From the NCBI RefSeq assembly GCF_000152905.1, contig NZ_CH672418.1, forward strand, positions 158,776 to 222,775: a stretch of DNA of 64,000 bases. The letters are read 5' to 3'. Source of the stretch: Nitrobacter sp. Nb-311A (lineage in GTDB: Bacteria; Pseudomonadota; Alphaproteobacteria; Rhizobiales; Xanthobacteraceae). Below, one piece after another: positions 10,504 to 20,166 of the stretch. A program made the translations under genes and the position numbers. The first letter of the stretch is position 1, and each line of letters opens with the position of its first letter. Below the pieces are notes generated by a model that worked only from the letters and a program-made list of their open reading frames with translations, ran no database searches and was not told where the DNA came from.

Positions 10504-11973
10504 ATGATCGATTTTGACGACTTGTCGGATGCCTTTTCCGGCCAGACGGTGCTCTGTATCGGCGACCTGATGCTCGACGAGTTCGTGTACGGCGAAATTT
10601 CGCGTATCTCGCCGGAGGCTCCTGCTCCGGTCATCGCAGTCCAGCGCAACGAAACCAACGTCGGTGGGGCCGGCAATGTGGCGCGCAACATTGCCGCGCT
10701 CGGCGCACGCTGCATCTTCGTTGGATTGGTAGGTGAGGATGACGCAGGCGAGCGGTTGCGGACCACGCTTTCGCGGGAACGCCTGATCGAGCCATTGTTG
10801 ATTTCGGATCCGGTACGGCCGACGACGCGCAAGGTACGTTTCGTTTCGGAGCATTTTTCGACCCATATGCTGCGCGCCGATTGGGAAATGGCCGCTCCGG
10901 CGTCGGGCGCGGTGGAGCAGGCCTTGATCGATGCCGCCCTGCGGCAGTTGTCGCGTGCCGACATCGTATTGTTGTCCGACTATGCCAAGGGAGTTTTGAC
11001 GGTCCAGGTGATTCGCAGCGTCATCGATGCCGCGCGCCGGCTCGGCAAGCGGGTGATTGTCGACCCGAAGAGCGCCAATTTCGGAATCTATTGCGGCGCG
11101 ACGCTCCTCACGCCAAACCGCAAGGAGTTTGCGGATGCGACCCGCAGCCGTGCCGACGACCAGCCAAGCATTGCGGCCGCTGCCCGCGAGGTGATGCGGC
11201 TCGCCGACAGCGACGCGTTGCTGGTCACGCAAAGCGAGCGCGGCATGACGCTGGTGCCGCGGGAAGGTGACGTCATTCACGTTCCCGCGCACACCGTTAA
11301 AGTTCGCGACGTGACGGGCGCCGGCGATACGGTTGTCGCCACGCTCGCGGTTTCACTCGCCGCGGGCGCCGACTGGGAAACCGCGCTGCGAACGGCGAGC
11401 GCCGCGGCCGCCGTCGCGGTTGGCAAGAGCGGGACAGCGATTGTCACGCTCGCGGAACTGCGCCGCAATATCCTGCCGCCAGCCTCTCTGGCCGCCGAAG
11501 AGAAAATAGCGCAATCGACAGGGAACCTCGACCGACACTTGACGGCGTGGCGTGAACAAGGTCTGCGGATTGGCTTCACCAATGGCTGCTTCGATATTTT
11601 GCATCCCGGTCACGTCAAGGTGCTGACCGGAGCGCGCGCTGCGTGCGATCGGCTGATTGTGGGATTGAACAGCGACGCATCCGTGAGACGGCTGAAGGGC
11701 GAGGACCGCCCGATTCAAAATGAGCGGGCGCGCGCGGAAGTTCTGGCCGCGCTCGAGGCTGTCGATCTCGTCGTAACTTTCGAAGAAGACACGCCGATGA
11801 ATCTGATCGAGCGAATCAAGCCGAATGTGCTCGTCAAAGGCGGTGATTATTCTCTTGAGCAAGTCGTCGGTCAGGAGCTAGTTACTGCACGAGGCGGTGA
11901 GGTCGTGCTGATCGACACTCTCGAAGGATTCAGCACGACATCGCTGGTGAAGCGCGCAGGAGGCCGGGCATGA
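10504..11973 (+). CDS. hldE: Bifunctional D-beta-D-heptose 7-phosphate kinase / heptose 1-phosphate adenylyltransferase
   Basis: Phosphorylates heptose 7-phosphate at C1 and, after GmhB action, adenylates it to ADP-heptose. The ribokinase-family N-domain (about residues 1-320) shows [15 protein letters not shown] and the catalytic DVTGAGDT. The C-terminal nucleotidyltransferase domain shows [14 protein letters not shown] and [14 protein letters not shown] prefer the ATG at 10504, preceded by GAAGGA at a good distance, giving 489 residues. A GTG four codons upstream is the alternative. With GmhA, GmhB and HldD it completes the ADP-heptose pathway within 5 kb. Confidence 0.95.
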   Translation: MIDFDDLSDAFSGQTVLCIGDLMLDEFVYGEISRISPEAPAPVIAVQRNETNVGGAGNVARNIAALGARCIFVGLVGEDDAGERLRTTLSRERLIEPLLISDPVRPTTRKVRFVSEHFSTHMLRADWEMAAPASGAVEQALIDAALRQLSRADIVLLSDYAKGVLTVQVIRSVIDAARRLGKRVIVDPKSANFGIYCGATLLTPNRKEFADATRSRADDQPSIAAAAREVMRLADSDALLVTQSERGMTLVPREGDVIHVPAHTVKVRDVTGAGDTVVATLAVSLAAGADWETALRTASAAAAVAVGKSGTAIVTLAELRRNILPPASLAAEEKIAQSTGNLDRHLTAWREQGLRIGFTNGCFDILHPGHVKVLTGARAACDRLIVGLNSDASVRRLKGEDRPIQNERARAEVLAALEAVDLVVTFEEDTPMNLIERIKPNVLVKGGDYSLEQVVGQELVTARGGEVVLIDTLEGFSTTSLVKRAGGRA

Positions 11974-12020
11974 GAACAGCTTGGTTCGACCGGCGCGCTT
12001 CCGTATCCTGGTGACAACGC

Positions 12021-13961
12021 ATGAGCCTCCGCCGAAAATTTACGCTCCGAAACGCTCTGATCGCGCTACATGACCTGATGACGGTCGTGGCGGCTCTGTT
12101 TGTGAGCTGCTATTTCCGTTTTGAGGTTCCCGCTTTTGCCGCTCGTCTGCCGTTGATCATTGAGGTGCTGCCTTACTTTCTGGCCATCTCTGCGGTTGTC
12201 TTTTATGTTTTCCACCTGACCACGGCAAAATGGCGATTCTTTTCGCTTCTCGATGCCCTCAATATCGTCAAGGCATCCACGCTTCTGGCGCTTGTGATTC
12301 TGGTCTTCGACTATGTCGCCATCGCGCCGGAGTTTTACGGCGCGTTCTTTCTCGGAAAAAAGACGATCATACTTTACTGGCTGTTACAGGTATTTCTTCT
12401 GGCAGCCGCGCGCTTCACCTATCGATATTTCCGCTACAGACGAACTCTGGTCCACGTAAAGGCCAACGATGCGGCCCCGGCGCTCGTCGTCGGTCGTGCT
12501 GCGGATGCCGAAATTCTTTTCCGCTCGGTCGAGAGCGGAGCGGTCAAGCAATTGCGTCCGGTAGGCTTGCTGTCGCCATCGCCAGCGGATATCGGCCAGA
12601 CGATACGCGGCGTTTCGGTTCTGGGCGGAGTGGACGATCTCGACGAGGTGTTGGCGGACGTTGCAGAACGGCAGGGGCCGATCAAGCGTATTATCATGAC
12701 GCCTTCCGCATTCGAGCCCGATGCGCAGCCGGAAACGGTTCTCGCCCGCGGCCGCAAACTGGGTCTCAAGGTAAGCCGATTGCCCTCGCTTGGAGAGGGG
12801 GGAGAGATTCCACGCCTGACGCCGGTCGCCGTCGAAGATCTTCTGCTTCGCCCCAGCCGCACCATCGACTATGAGCGCCTCGAAGGGCTGATCCGGAACA
12901 AGTCGATTGTCGTGACCGGCGGCGGCGGATCGATCGGATCCGAAATCTGCAAACGCGTTGTGACGTTTGGCGCGAGCCGCCTGTTGATCGTCGAGAATTC
13001 CGAACCGGCGCTCTACGCTATCGTGGAGGAGCTCGCCGCCACGGGCCGGGCCGTCGTGGAAGGTCGCATTGCTGACATTCGCGATCGCGAGCGGCTGATG
13101 CGCTTGATGAATGAATTCAAGCCCGACATCGTGTTTCATGCGGCTGCGCTCAAGCATGTTCCCATTCTCGAACGGGATTGGGGCGAGGGCGTCAAGACCA
13201 ACATTTTCGGTTCGGTCAACGTCGCCGATGCCGCGCTGGCATCGGGTGCCGAATCCATGGTGATGATCTCCACCGACAAGGCGATAGAGCCCGTGTCGAT
13301 GCTCGGGCTGACCAAGCGTTTTGCCGAGATGTATTGTCAGGCGCTGGATCGCGAACTGGCGGTGCGTACGGTGGGCAAGGTTCCGATGCGGCTGATTTCG
13401 GTCCGTTTCGGCAACGTGCTGGCGTCGAACGGATCGGTGGTGCCGAAGTTCAAGGCGCAGATCGAGGCCGGCGGTCCGGTGACGGTCACGCATCCCGATA
13501 TGGTTCGCTACTTCATGACGATCCGCGAAGCCTGCGATCTCGTCATTACGGCGGCCAGCCATGCAGCGATGCCGGAAAGACATGACGTATCGGTGTATGT
13601 CCTGAACATGGGGCAGCCGGTGAAGATCGTCGATCTTGCCGAACGCATGATCAGCCTGTCCGGCCTGCAGCCTCACAGCGACATTGAGATTGTTTTTACC
13701 GGAATGCGGCCAGGGGAAAGAATGAACGAAATCCTGTTCGCGAGCGAGGAGCCGACGATCGAGATCGGCTTGCCGGGGATTTTGGCCGCAAAACCGAACG
13801 AGCCGCCGATAGACACAATCCGGGAGTGGGTGGCGGTGCTGAAGGAAGCCGTCGCAAGCGATAACAAACCGGCGATCCGCTCGATCCTGAAAGATGCCGT
13901 GCCGGAGTTCGGCTTGCATTCCGCGCAAGCCTCGACTCTTGCGCCCGATATGCCGCGATGA
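12021..13961 (+). CDS. Polysaccharide biosynthesis nucleotide-sugar dehydratase/epimerase (FlaA1/CapD/WbpM family)
   Basis: A 646-residue inner-membrane enzyme predicted to act on UDP-GlcNAc-type substrates for O-antigen or capsule synthesis. The N-terminal about 130 residues contain four hydrophobic helices. A first Rossmann-like region follows, then a second SDR domain with GGGGSIGSEICKRV near residue 301. The WbpM-type active-site segment (MISTDKAIEPVSMLGLTKR) replaces the usual YxxxK. The length and two-domain layout match WbpM-like membrane 4,6-dehydratases. It converges with the flippase-like gene, with 9 bp between stops. Confidence 0.92.
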   Translation: MSLRRKFTLRNALIALHDLMTVVAALFVSCYFRFEVPAFAARLPLIIEVLPYFLAISAVVFYVFHLTTAKWRFFSLLDALNIVKASTLLALVILVFDYVAIAPEFYGAFFLGKKTIILYWLLQVFLLAAARFTYRYFRYRRTLVHVKANDAAPALVVGRAADAEILFRSVESGAVKQLRPVGLLSPSPADIGQTIRGVSVLGGVDDLDEVLADVAERQGPIKRIIMTPSAFEPDAQPETVLARGRKLGLKVSRLPSLGEGGEIPRLTPVAVEDLLLRPSRTIDYERLEGLIRNKSIVVTGGGGSIGSEICKRVVTFGASRLLIVENSEPALYAIVEELAATGRAVVEGRIADIRDRERLMRLMNEFKPDIVFHAAALKHVPILERDWGEGVKTNIFGSVNVADAALASGAESMVMISTDKAIEPVSMLGLTKRFAEMYCQALDRELAVRTVGKVPMRLISVRFGNVLASNGSVVPKFKAQIEAGGPVTVTHPDMVRYFMTIREACDLVITAASHAAMPERHDVSVYVLNMGQPVKIVDLAERMISLSGLQPHSDIEIVFTGMRPGERMNEILFASEEPTIEIGLPGILAAKPNEPPIDTIREWVAVLKEAVASDNKPAIRSILKDAVPEFGLHSAQASTLAPDMPR

Positions 13962-13970
13962 GTCGCTGCG

Positions 13971-14930
13971 TCATTCGGCGCTCTCGATCGAGACCGACCT
14001 TTGCTGCCCCCTCTCGGAACTGAAAATCCAGACGAGTCCTCCGAGGACGCCGACGACCAAAAACACCGCGCCGTATAGCAGGGAGACATTGACGCCTTCG
14101 CTCGTCGCCAGTCCGGCATATCCGAAAGTCAGGGCCATGGCCGCCTCGCGCACGCCCCAGCCGGCGATCGAGATCGGCAGCATCGTAATCAGCATGACCG
14201 GTGGAACCAGCAGGAAAATCTCGCTGAAAAGGGCTGGCGCGGCGATCGCCTTCACGACGCACCATGCAATCGCCACGGCGAGGATATGAATAAGCAGCGA
14301 CAGAAACGCGATCTTCCACCAGCGCTCTCGATTGAAGATGGCGCGGTTGGTGATGACCGAGCAGGCGCGAAGGTGGTGGACGGCCCGGATACGTCCGAGC
14401 CAGCGCCAATGCAGCCTGCCGAGAAGCAGGAAACCACCGGCGGCCGTGAGCGCAACCAGATCGACGAACAGCAGTGCGAGCCGGCCTTGGGGATCGCCGA
14501 TCAGACGGAAACTCCACGGCAGACTCGCGGCGATCAGCAGGGCGAGCGCAATCAGGCCAATCGCGCGGTCGACGAAGATCGAATAGGCCGCTGCCCGCCA
14601 ACCGGCCGGACCACGTCCGACCAGCCAGAGCCGCATGGCGTCACCGCCGATCGACGAAGGCAGGGTCTGGTTGAAGAATGAGCCGATCATGCAATAGCGC
14701 ACCGCCTGCGCGACCGAGAGGCTGGCGCCGCAGTCGGTGCTGATTTCACGCCACCGCAGGGCGCTGGCAAGCACCTGCAACAGCGTTCCGGCAATGGCGA
14801 GCGCGATCCAGCCCGCGCTGATGACACTAAGGCGCGACAGGAGTTCAGAAATATCGACCTTGCGCAGCGCAAGGTAGAGCAAGGCAGCTGAAATCAGTAT
14901 TTTTGCCGTTGAAAGCAGAAACTGGCGCAT
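13971..14930 (-). CDS. UPF0104 / lysylphosphatidylglycerol synthase TM-region family membrane protein
   Basis: Predicted polytopic inner-membrane protein of about 319 residues with the flippase-like domain found at the N-terminus of MprF, but without the aminoacyl-transferase domain. Hydrophobic segments run nearly end to end, and the motifs SIGGDAMRLW and SIAGWGVREAAMAL fit the family. I chose the ATG at 14930 because it immediately precedes the first hydrophobic helix. The frame is open to 15065. Its place in a polysaccharide cluster suggests lipid-linked substrate movement, which is an inference. A second family member lies at 43414-44541. Confidence 0.85.
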   Translation of the reverse strand: MRQFLLSTAKILISAALLYLALRKVDISELLSRLSVISAGWIALAIAGTLLQVLASALRWREISTDCGASLSVAQAVRYCMIGSFFNQTLPSSIGGDAMRLWLVGRGPAGWRAAAYSIFVDRAIGLIALALLIAASLPWSFRLIGDPQGRLALLFVDLVALTAAGGFLLLGRLHWRWLGRIRAVHHLRACSVITNRAIFNRERWWKIAFLSLLIHILAVAIAWCVVKAIAAPALFSEIFLLVPPVMLITMLPISIAGWGVREAAMALTFGYAGLATSEGVNVSLLYGAVFLVVGVLGGLVWIFSSERGQQRSVSIESAE

Positions 14931-15118
14931 TGCGCTTGTCTGTACCGAGGTTAAGTTGGCGATCGGGCTTTTCGTGACAATGTCGATTTCTTGTCTTGGT
15001 ATGGTTTTGGATCGACTCTGGCAACAGTCGCGCACGGGGTATTGTGGTCCCGCGATGTTACGCATAACGCAGCAGCGCTAACTTCGCGGGCCGCGGCCCG
15101 CAGTTCCTGAGGAGTAAA

Positions 15119-16138
15119 ATGTCGGATTATCCGATATTGGTTACCGGCGCGGCGGGCTTCATCGGGTTTCACCTCACCGACCGACTCCTGAAGCAGGGGC
15201 GTCGGGTGGTCGGCATTGACAGTCTCAACGATTATTATGATCCCGCACTCAAGGATGGCCGGCTCGAGATCCTGCGCAGGGATTCGCATTTCCGTTTCGT
15301 CAAGGCCGACCTGGCCGATCGCGAGGCGGCGGCCGCCTTGTTCGCTGAACATCGTCTTTCGGTCGTACTCCATCTCGCAGCGCAGGCGGGCGTGCGCTAT
15401 TCATTGCAAAATCCCGGTGCCTACATCGATTCGAACCTCACGGCTTTTGCGAATGTTCTTGAAGGATGTCGGCACGCCTGCTGTCCTCACTTGCTGTTTG
15501 CTTCGTCGTCGTCCGTTTACGGCGCAAATACAAAGCTTCCCTTCTCCGTTCATGACAATGTCGATCACCCGATCAGCCTCTATGCGGCGACGAAGAAGTC
15601 CAACGAATTGATGGCGCACGCCTACAGCCACCTCTACCGGGTTCCGACGACGGGATTGCGTTTTTTCACGGTCTATGGTCCGTGGTACCGGCCCGACATG
15701 GCGCTCTACAAGTTCGCCGACGCGATCGTCGGAGGGCGGCCGATCAAGCTGTTCAATCATGGCAACATGCAGCGGGATTTCACCTATGTCGATGACGTGG
15801 TGGAAGCCGTTGTTCGGCTGATTGATCATGCTCCACGAGCCAATGCGAACTGGTCGGGCGATGCTCCCGACGCGGGGACGAGTTCGGCTCCATGGCGAAT
15901 CTATAATATCGGCAACAACAAGCCGGCAGAGTTGATGAGCGTCGTCTCCCTTCTGGAGAAGGCGTTTGGACGATCCGTGCAAAAGGAACTGTTACCGATG
16001 CAACCCGGCGACGTACAGACAACATTTGCTGACATCGATGATCTTATCCGTGATGTCGGTTTCCGTCCCTCGACTTCGCTGGAAGATGGTATTCATCGCT
16101 TTGCAGCCTGGTATTGTCGTTATCATCGGGTCAATTAG
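15119..16138 (+). CDS. UDP-glucuronate 4-epimerase (CapI/LpsL type)
   Basis: Converts UDP-glucuronate to UDP-galacturonate for acidic surface polysaccharide. The 339-residue SDR protein has GAAGFIGFHL at residues 10-19, the serine run SSSSVYG, and the catalytic tyrosine/lysine in YAATKKSNELMAHAYSHLY, which is diagnostic of the glucuronate epimerase subgroup. RFFTVYGPWYRPDMAL is also characteristic. A GAGGAG ribosome-binding site lies about 8 bp upstream of the ATG. It diverges from the UPF0104 gene. Confidence 0.93.
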   Translation: MSDYPILVTGAAGFIGFHLTDRLLKQGRRVVGIDSLNDYYDPALKDGRLEILRRDSHFRFVKADLADREAAAALFAEHRLSVVLHLAAQAGVRYSLQNPGAYIDSNLTAFANVLEGCRHACCPHLLFASSSSVYGANTKLPFSVHDNVDHPISLYAATKKSNELMAHAYSHLYRVPTTGLRFFTVYGPWYRPDMALYKFADAIVGGRPIKLFNHGNMQRDFTYVDDVVEAVVRLIDHAPRANANWSGDAPDAGTSSAPWRIYNIGNNKPAELMSVVSLLEKAFGRSVQKELLPMQPGDVQTTFADIDDLIRDVGFRPSTSLEDGIHRFAAWYCRYHRVN

Positions 16139-16284
16139 CGGGTTCGTCGGGGTTTGCGTGATCCGATTGAGGGCCTTCGTCGTAAGGCTTCCGGTGTCTC
16201 CTTGATTCGGGTTCGCAAGATGGGCTGCAAGGATCAGCGAACGCCGGAATCGGGATGGACAAATCAGTATGCGGAGATGGTGCT

Positions 16285-17697
16285 GTGAGTGAGCGTATCG
16301 TTCCGCTCATCATGTGCGGCGGCGCGGGAACCCGATTGTGGCCGGCCTCGCGGGAGGGACGTCCGAAGCAATTTCTGCCGCTGTTCGGTCCGCGTTCTAC
16401 TTTTCAGGATACGCTGAAACGAGTTTCCGATCCGCTGCTGTTCGAACGGCCGATCGTCGTCACCAATGCTGCCTACCGTTTCATGGTGCTTGAACAGCTC
16501 GCTGAGATCGGGCTTGAAGCGGACATTCTGCTGGAGCCGGCCCGCCGCGATTCGGGGCCGGCGATCGCCGCGGGAGCCGCCTTCGCGCAGATGCGCAACA
16601 GTGAGGCCGTCGTGCTCGCGCTCGCCGCAGATCACGTCGTCCGCGACATCGAGGCGTTCGTCTCCGCCTGCCGCCAGGGACTGGCGGCCGCTACCGATGG
16701 TCGCATCGTGACCTTCGGCGTACGGCCGCAGCGGCCTGCAACGGAGTACGGTTATATCAACCCCGGCGCGGCGATTGCGGGCGCGGTGCGGGTGGTGACG
16801 ACGTTCGTCGAAAAGCCGGATCCGCAAACCGCCGCCTGCTACCTTGAGGCGGGATATCTCTGGAACAGCGGCAATTTCATGTTCCGCGCGGCGATTCTGC
16901 TGGATGAATACCGCAACGTCGATCCGGACAGCGTTGCCGCGGTAACCGATGCGGTGTCCCATGCCGGGCGGGATCTGGGTTTCATCATGCTCGATCGGGA
17001 AGCCTTTGCGAAAGCGCGGGCGATTTCGATCGATTACGCCGTCATGGAAAAGACCGCTCATGCGGCGGTGGTGCCGGTCGATTGCGGCTGGTCGGACGTC
17101 GGATCGTGGCATGCGGTTTGGGAGTTGTCGGACAAGGACGGTCAGGGCAATGCGGCGCAGGGTGCCGCCGTGTTCGAGGATTCCCGCAACTGCAATGTCG
17201 CGACCGATAAAGCCCTGGTCGCGCTGGAAGGCGTCGATGATCTCGTCGTGGTAGCGACGCAGGACGCCGTGCTGGTGTCACGTCAGAAAGACGCCAACGG
17301 GCTGAAACGTCTGGTGACCAAGTTGAAGAGCCTCGCGCCGCAGGTCACGGAAGAACATCTTCGGGTCCACAGGCCCTGGGGTGCCTACCAGTCGATAGAC
17401 AGGGGCGAGCGGCATCAGGTCAAGCGCATCACCGTGAAAGCCGGCGACCGGCTGTCGCTGCAAAAGCACCATCATCGCTCGGAGCACTGGATCGTGGTGC
17501 GCGGAACGGCGAGGGTGACGGTCGATGATCTTGTCAAGATCGTGCACGAGAACGAATCGATCTATATTCCGATCGGAGCCGTCCACCGGCTGGAGAACCC
17601 GGGCAAGATTCCGCTGGAACTGATCGAAGTGCAGACCGGCAGCTATCTTGGCGACGACGATATCGTCCGGATCGAGGATGATTATCGGAGAAACTGA
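16285..17697 (+). CDS. manC: Mannose-1-phosphate guanylyltransferase / mannose-6-phosphate isomerase
   Basis: Bifunctional enzyme making GDP-mannose. The N-terminal nucleotidyltransferase domain begins MCGGAGTRLWPASR with KQFLPL following. The C-terminal cupin (type II phosphomannose isomerase) contains PWGAY, RITVKAGDRLSLQKHHHR and EHWIVVRGTA. I prefer the GTG at 16285 (470 residues) because GGAG lies 8 bp upstream and SERIVPLIM matches the usual family start. The in-frame ATG at 16255 adds ten residues. No manB is seen in the window, so mannose 1-phosphate must come from elsewhere. Confidence 0.93.
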   Translation: MSERIVPLIMCGGAGTRLWPASREGRPKQFLPLFGPRSTFQDTLKRVSDPLLFERPIVVTNAAYRFMVLEQLAEIGLEADILLEPARRDSGPAIAAGAAFAQMRNSEAVVLALAADHVVRDIEAFVSACRQGLAAATDGRIVTFGVRPQRPATEYGYINPGAAIAGAVRVVTTFVEKPDPQTAACYLEAGYLWNSGNFMFRAAILLDEYRNVDPDSVAAVTDAVSHAGRDLGFIMLDREAFAKARAISIDYAVMEKTAHAAVVPVDCGWSDVGSWHAVWELSDKDGQGNAAQGAAVFEDSRNCNVATDKALVALEGVDDLVVVATQDAVLVSRQKDANGLKRLVTKLKSLAPQVTEEHLRVHRPWGAYQSIDRGERHQVKRITVKAGDRLSLQKHHHRSEHWIVVRGTARVTVDDLVKIVHENESIYIPIGAVHRLENPGKIPLELIEVQTGSYLGDDDIVRIEDDYRRN

Positions 17698-17920
17698 GCT
17701 ACGGCGAGGAAGCCGAATCGGCTATCCTGGGGATGCAGTTATCCAGGCCCTATTCCATGGACGCCGTTCATCGTTCCACCGACCGAAGTGTCTTGTAATT
17801 CTTTGAATCAAAACGTGTTGGGATTGTTGCTCCTCTAATCGCCTCTTTCGTTATGGCGTGCTAGGGAGAGCGCGCGGTCGGGTTCGGGGGTGCCTGGGCT
17901 GTTGTTTTTTGGGGTACCTG

Positions 17921-18958
17921 ATGAGTTCCAAGCCATCTGCACTGAAGCCATCCGCACTGAAGCCGCCTGCATTGAAAACTGCAGCGTCCGAGCGCTTGTT
18001 GCGCGTCGGTGTGATCGGTGCGGGCGTCATGGGCAGCAATCACGGTCGTGTGCTGGCCGGTCTTCCGGGCGTCAGGCTCGTCGGCATCGTTGACCCTCTG
18101 CCCGGGCACCGCGCCCGTGCGGCCGAGATGACCGGATGCCGAACCTTCGGGACATTCGACGAGCTACTCGACGCCGGCGTCGACGCGGTGACCATCGCTG
18201 CGCCGACACATCTTCATTGTGAACTCGCGCTGGCCTGTGTCGCGCGCGGCGTTCATGTTCTGGTCGAGAAGCCGATCGCCTCGACAGTGGAGGAGGGATA
18301 CAAGATCGTCGCAGCGGCGCGCCGTGCTGGTTTGACTCTGATGGTCGGTCATGTCGAACGCTTCAATCCGGCGGTCGCCGCCATCAAGGAGGCGATCAGG
18401 GGCGAGGATATTCTCTCGATCGCGATTACGCGTGTCGGGCCGTTTCCGCCGCGCATGTCGAACGTTGGTGTTGTGATCGACCTCGCGGTTCATGACATCG
18501 ACCTGATCCGCTGGTTTACAGAATCCGAAATCGTCGATGTTCAGCCTCAACTTTCCTGCGCGGTCGCCGAGCGGGAGGATATCGCACTGCTTCAGTTCCG
18601 GACCGCATCCGGCGTGCTCGCGCATATCAATACGAACTGGCTGACGCCGTTCAAGGCCCGAAACGTCACGGTCGCAACGCGCGGCAAATACGTGATGGGT
18701 GATCTGCTGACCCGCCAGGTCACGGAATGTTTCGGTTTCCAACCGGACGGCAGCTACTCCATGCGGCACCTTCCGGTCGGCCACGACGAACCCTTGCGCG
18801 CCGAACTGATCGCTTTTGTCAATGCGGTTCGTTCGGGTAAAGCTCCGGCCGTGGGCGGCGCCGAAGGCGTCGCCAGCCTCGAAATCGCGATCAGGTGCCT
18901 CCAGGACCAGTCTCCAGTCGCTCCGCCGATGCAGACAGCGCACCGCGCTGCCAGCTGA
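17921..18958 (+). CDS. Gfo/Idh/MocA family NAD(P)-dependent sugar oxidoreductase
   Basis: A 345-residue oxidoreductase with the N-terminal Rossmann motif GVIGAGVMGSNHGRV and the family lysine in VEKPIA. Family members of this kind (for example WlbA/WbpB) oxidise the 3-position of UDP-GlcNAc-derived uronates, giving the ketone used by a DegT aminotransferase. The next gene is such an aminotransferase, 16 bp downstream, which supports a two-step amino-sugar route. The ATG at 17921 is chosen. The first 20 residues are an unusual KPSAL-type tandem repeat encoded by 15-bp units, outside the conserved fold. Confidence 0.88.
   Translation: MSSKPSALKPSALKPPALKTAASERLLRVGVIGAGVMGSNHGRVLAGLPGVRLVGIVDPLPGHRARAAEMTGCRTFGTFDELLDAGVDAVTIAAPTHLHCELALACVARGVHVLVEKPIASTVEEGYKIVAAARRAGLTLMVGHVERFNPAVAAIKEAIRGEDILSIAITRVGPFPPRMSNVGVVIDLAVHDIDLIRWFTESEIVDVQPQLSCAVAEREDIALLQFRTASGVLAHINTNWLTPFKARNVTVATRGKYVMGDLLTRQVTECFGFQPDGSYSMRHLPVGHDEPLRAELIAFVNAVRSGKAPAVGGAEGVASLEIAIRCLQDQSPVAPPMQTAHRAAS
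17930..17974 (+). repeat. Three tandem 15-bp units inside a coding region
   Basis: Units at 17930-17944, 17945-17959 and 17960-17974 differ by only a few bases and encode KPSAL, KPSAL and KPPAL at the N-terminus of the Gfo/Idh gene. The unit length keeps the reading frame, so copy-number change would lengthen or shorten the leader without a frameshift. Confidence 0.9.
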
Positions 18959-18974
18959 TCGTTCGGAGAGCAGG

Positions 18975-20123
18975 ATGCAGCACCATATGCCTTCACGGGC
19001 GGTTTCATTCATCGACGTCGCCGAACAGCGCCGCCGTCTGGGCAGCCGTATCGACGACGCGGTAGCGCGAGTGTTGACGCATTGCCAGTTCATCAACGGT
19101 CCCGAGGTCGCGCGTCTGGAAGCCGATCTTGCGGCCTTCAGCGGCGCGAAGCATGTGGTGGCCTGCGCGAGCGGCACGGATGCGTTGTTGATGGTGCTGC
19201 TGGCGAAAAAAGTCGGCCCTGGCGACGCGGTGATCTGTCCGACATTTACGTTCTGTGCGACCGGCGAGGTCGTGGCGCTGCTGGGCGCGACGCCCGTGTT
19301 TGTCGATGTTGATGAGACGACTTTCACTATCGACATTGCTTCGCTCAAGAACGGCATCGCCGTCGCGAAAAGGCAGGGTTTGAGGCCGCGGGCGATCATC
19401 CCCGTCGATCTGTTTGGTCAGCCCGCCGATCACGATGCGATTGCGGCGGTTGCTGCGTCTGAGGGCCTGTTTGTTTTGGACGACGCCGCGCAAGGATTCG
19501 GTGCGAGCTACAAAGGACGGCGGTTGGGCACGTTCGGCCTTGCGACCGCGACCAGCTTCTTCCCCGCCAAGCCGCTCGGCTGCTACGGCGACGGCGGAGC
19601 GATCTTTACCGACGATACTGAGTTGGCTGAAACGTTGCGCAGCGTGCGCGTGCATGGTCAGGGGACCGATAAATACGACAACGTGCGCCTGGGTCTTACG
19701 GGGCGCATCGATACCGTGCAGGCGGCGGTCCTGATCGAAAAGCTCAGGATATTTCCAGATGAAATCTCGGCGCGGGATGCGGTCGCCAGGCGCTACAATG
19801 AAGGGCTCGGGCAGGTTACGATCGTACCCCGCGTGGCGCCGGATTGCACCTCGGTATGGGCGCAGTACACGATCCGGGTGCCGAACGGGCGACGCGACGC
19901 GCTGGCGTCGGCGCTGAAGGCGCAGGGCATTCCGACCGCGATCTATTATCCGAGGTCGCTGCATCAACAGACCGCCTATCGGAGCTTTCCGGTCGCCGCC
20001 GGCGGACTTGCAGTCAGCGAAAGACTGTCGACCGAGGTCATCAGTCTGCCGATGCATCCTTATCTCGACGAATCGACTCAGGATCGGATCATCGAGGCTG
20101 TGCGCGCCGCGCTTCCGAACTGA
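18975..20123 (+). CDS. DegT/DnrJ/EryC1/StrS family PLP-dependent sugar aminotransferase
   Basis: Predicted to transaminate a keto nucleotide sugar in O-antigen or capsule synthesis. I chose the ATG at 18975 (382 residues), preceded by GGAGAGCAGG. The open frame upstream overlaps the oxidoreductase gene and has no homology. Family features include CASGTDALLMVL near the start, the DDAAQGFGASYKG pocket motif, and the PLP lysine in SFFPAKPLGCYGDGGA. The 16-bp spacing to the Gfo/Idh gene indicates one operon, and together they suggest a 3-amino sugar, which is an inference from the gene pair. Confidence 0.92.
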   Translation: MQHHMPSRAVSFIDVAEQRRRLGSRIDDAVARVLTHCQFINGPEVARLEADLAAFSGAKHVVACASGTDALLMVLLAKKVGPGDAVICPTFTFCATGEVVALLGATPVFVDVDETTFTIDIASLKNGIAVAKRQGLRPRAIIPVDLFGQPADHDAIAAVAASEGLFVLDDAAQGFGASYKGRRLGTFGLATATSFFPAKPLGCYGDGGAIFTDDTELAETLRSVRVHGQGTDKYDNVRLGLTGRIDTVQAAVLIEKLRIFPDEISARDAVARRYNEGLGQVTIVPRVAPDCTSVWAQYTIRVPNGRRDALASALKAQGIPTAIYYPRSLHQQTAYRSFPVAAGGLAVSERLSTEVISLPMHPYLDESTQDRIIEAVRAALPN

Positions 20124-20166
20124 TTTCGGCATTTTGCGCGGCAGGGCTATCCTGTAGAAACGCCGG

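Noticed and set aside
12384-13928. 514-codon minus-strand frame opposite the FlaA1/CapD-type gene
   Set aside because: His/Arg-rich shadow frame with no family features.
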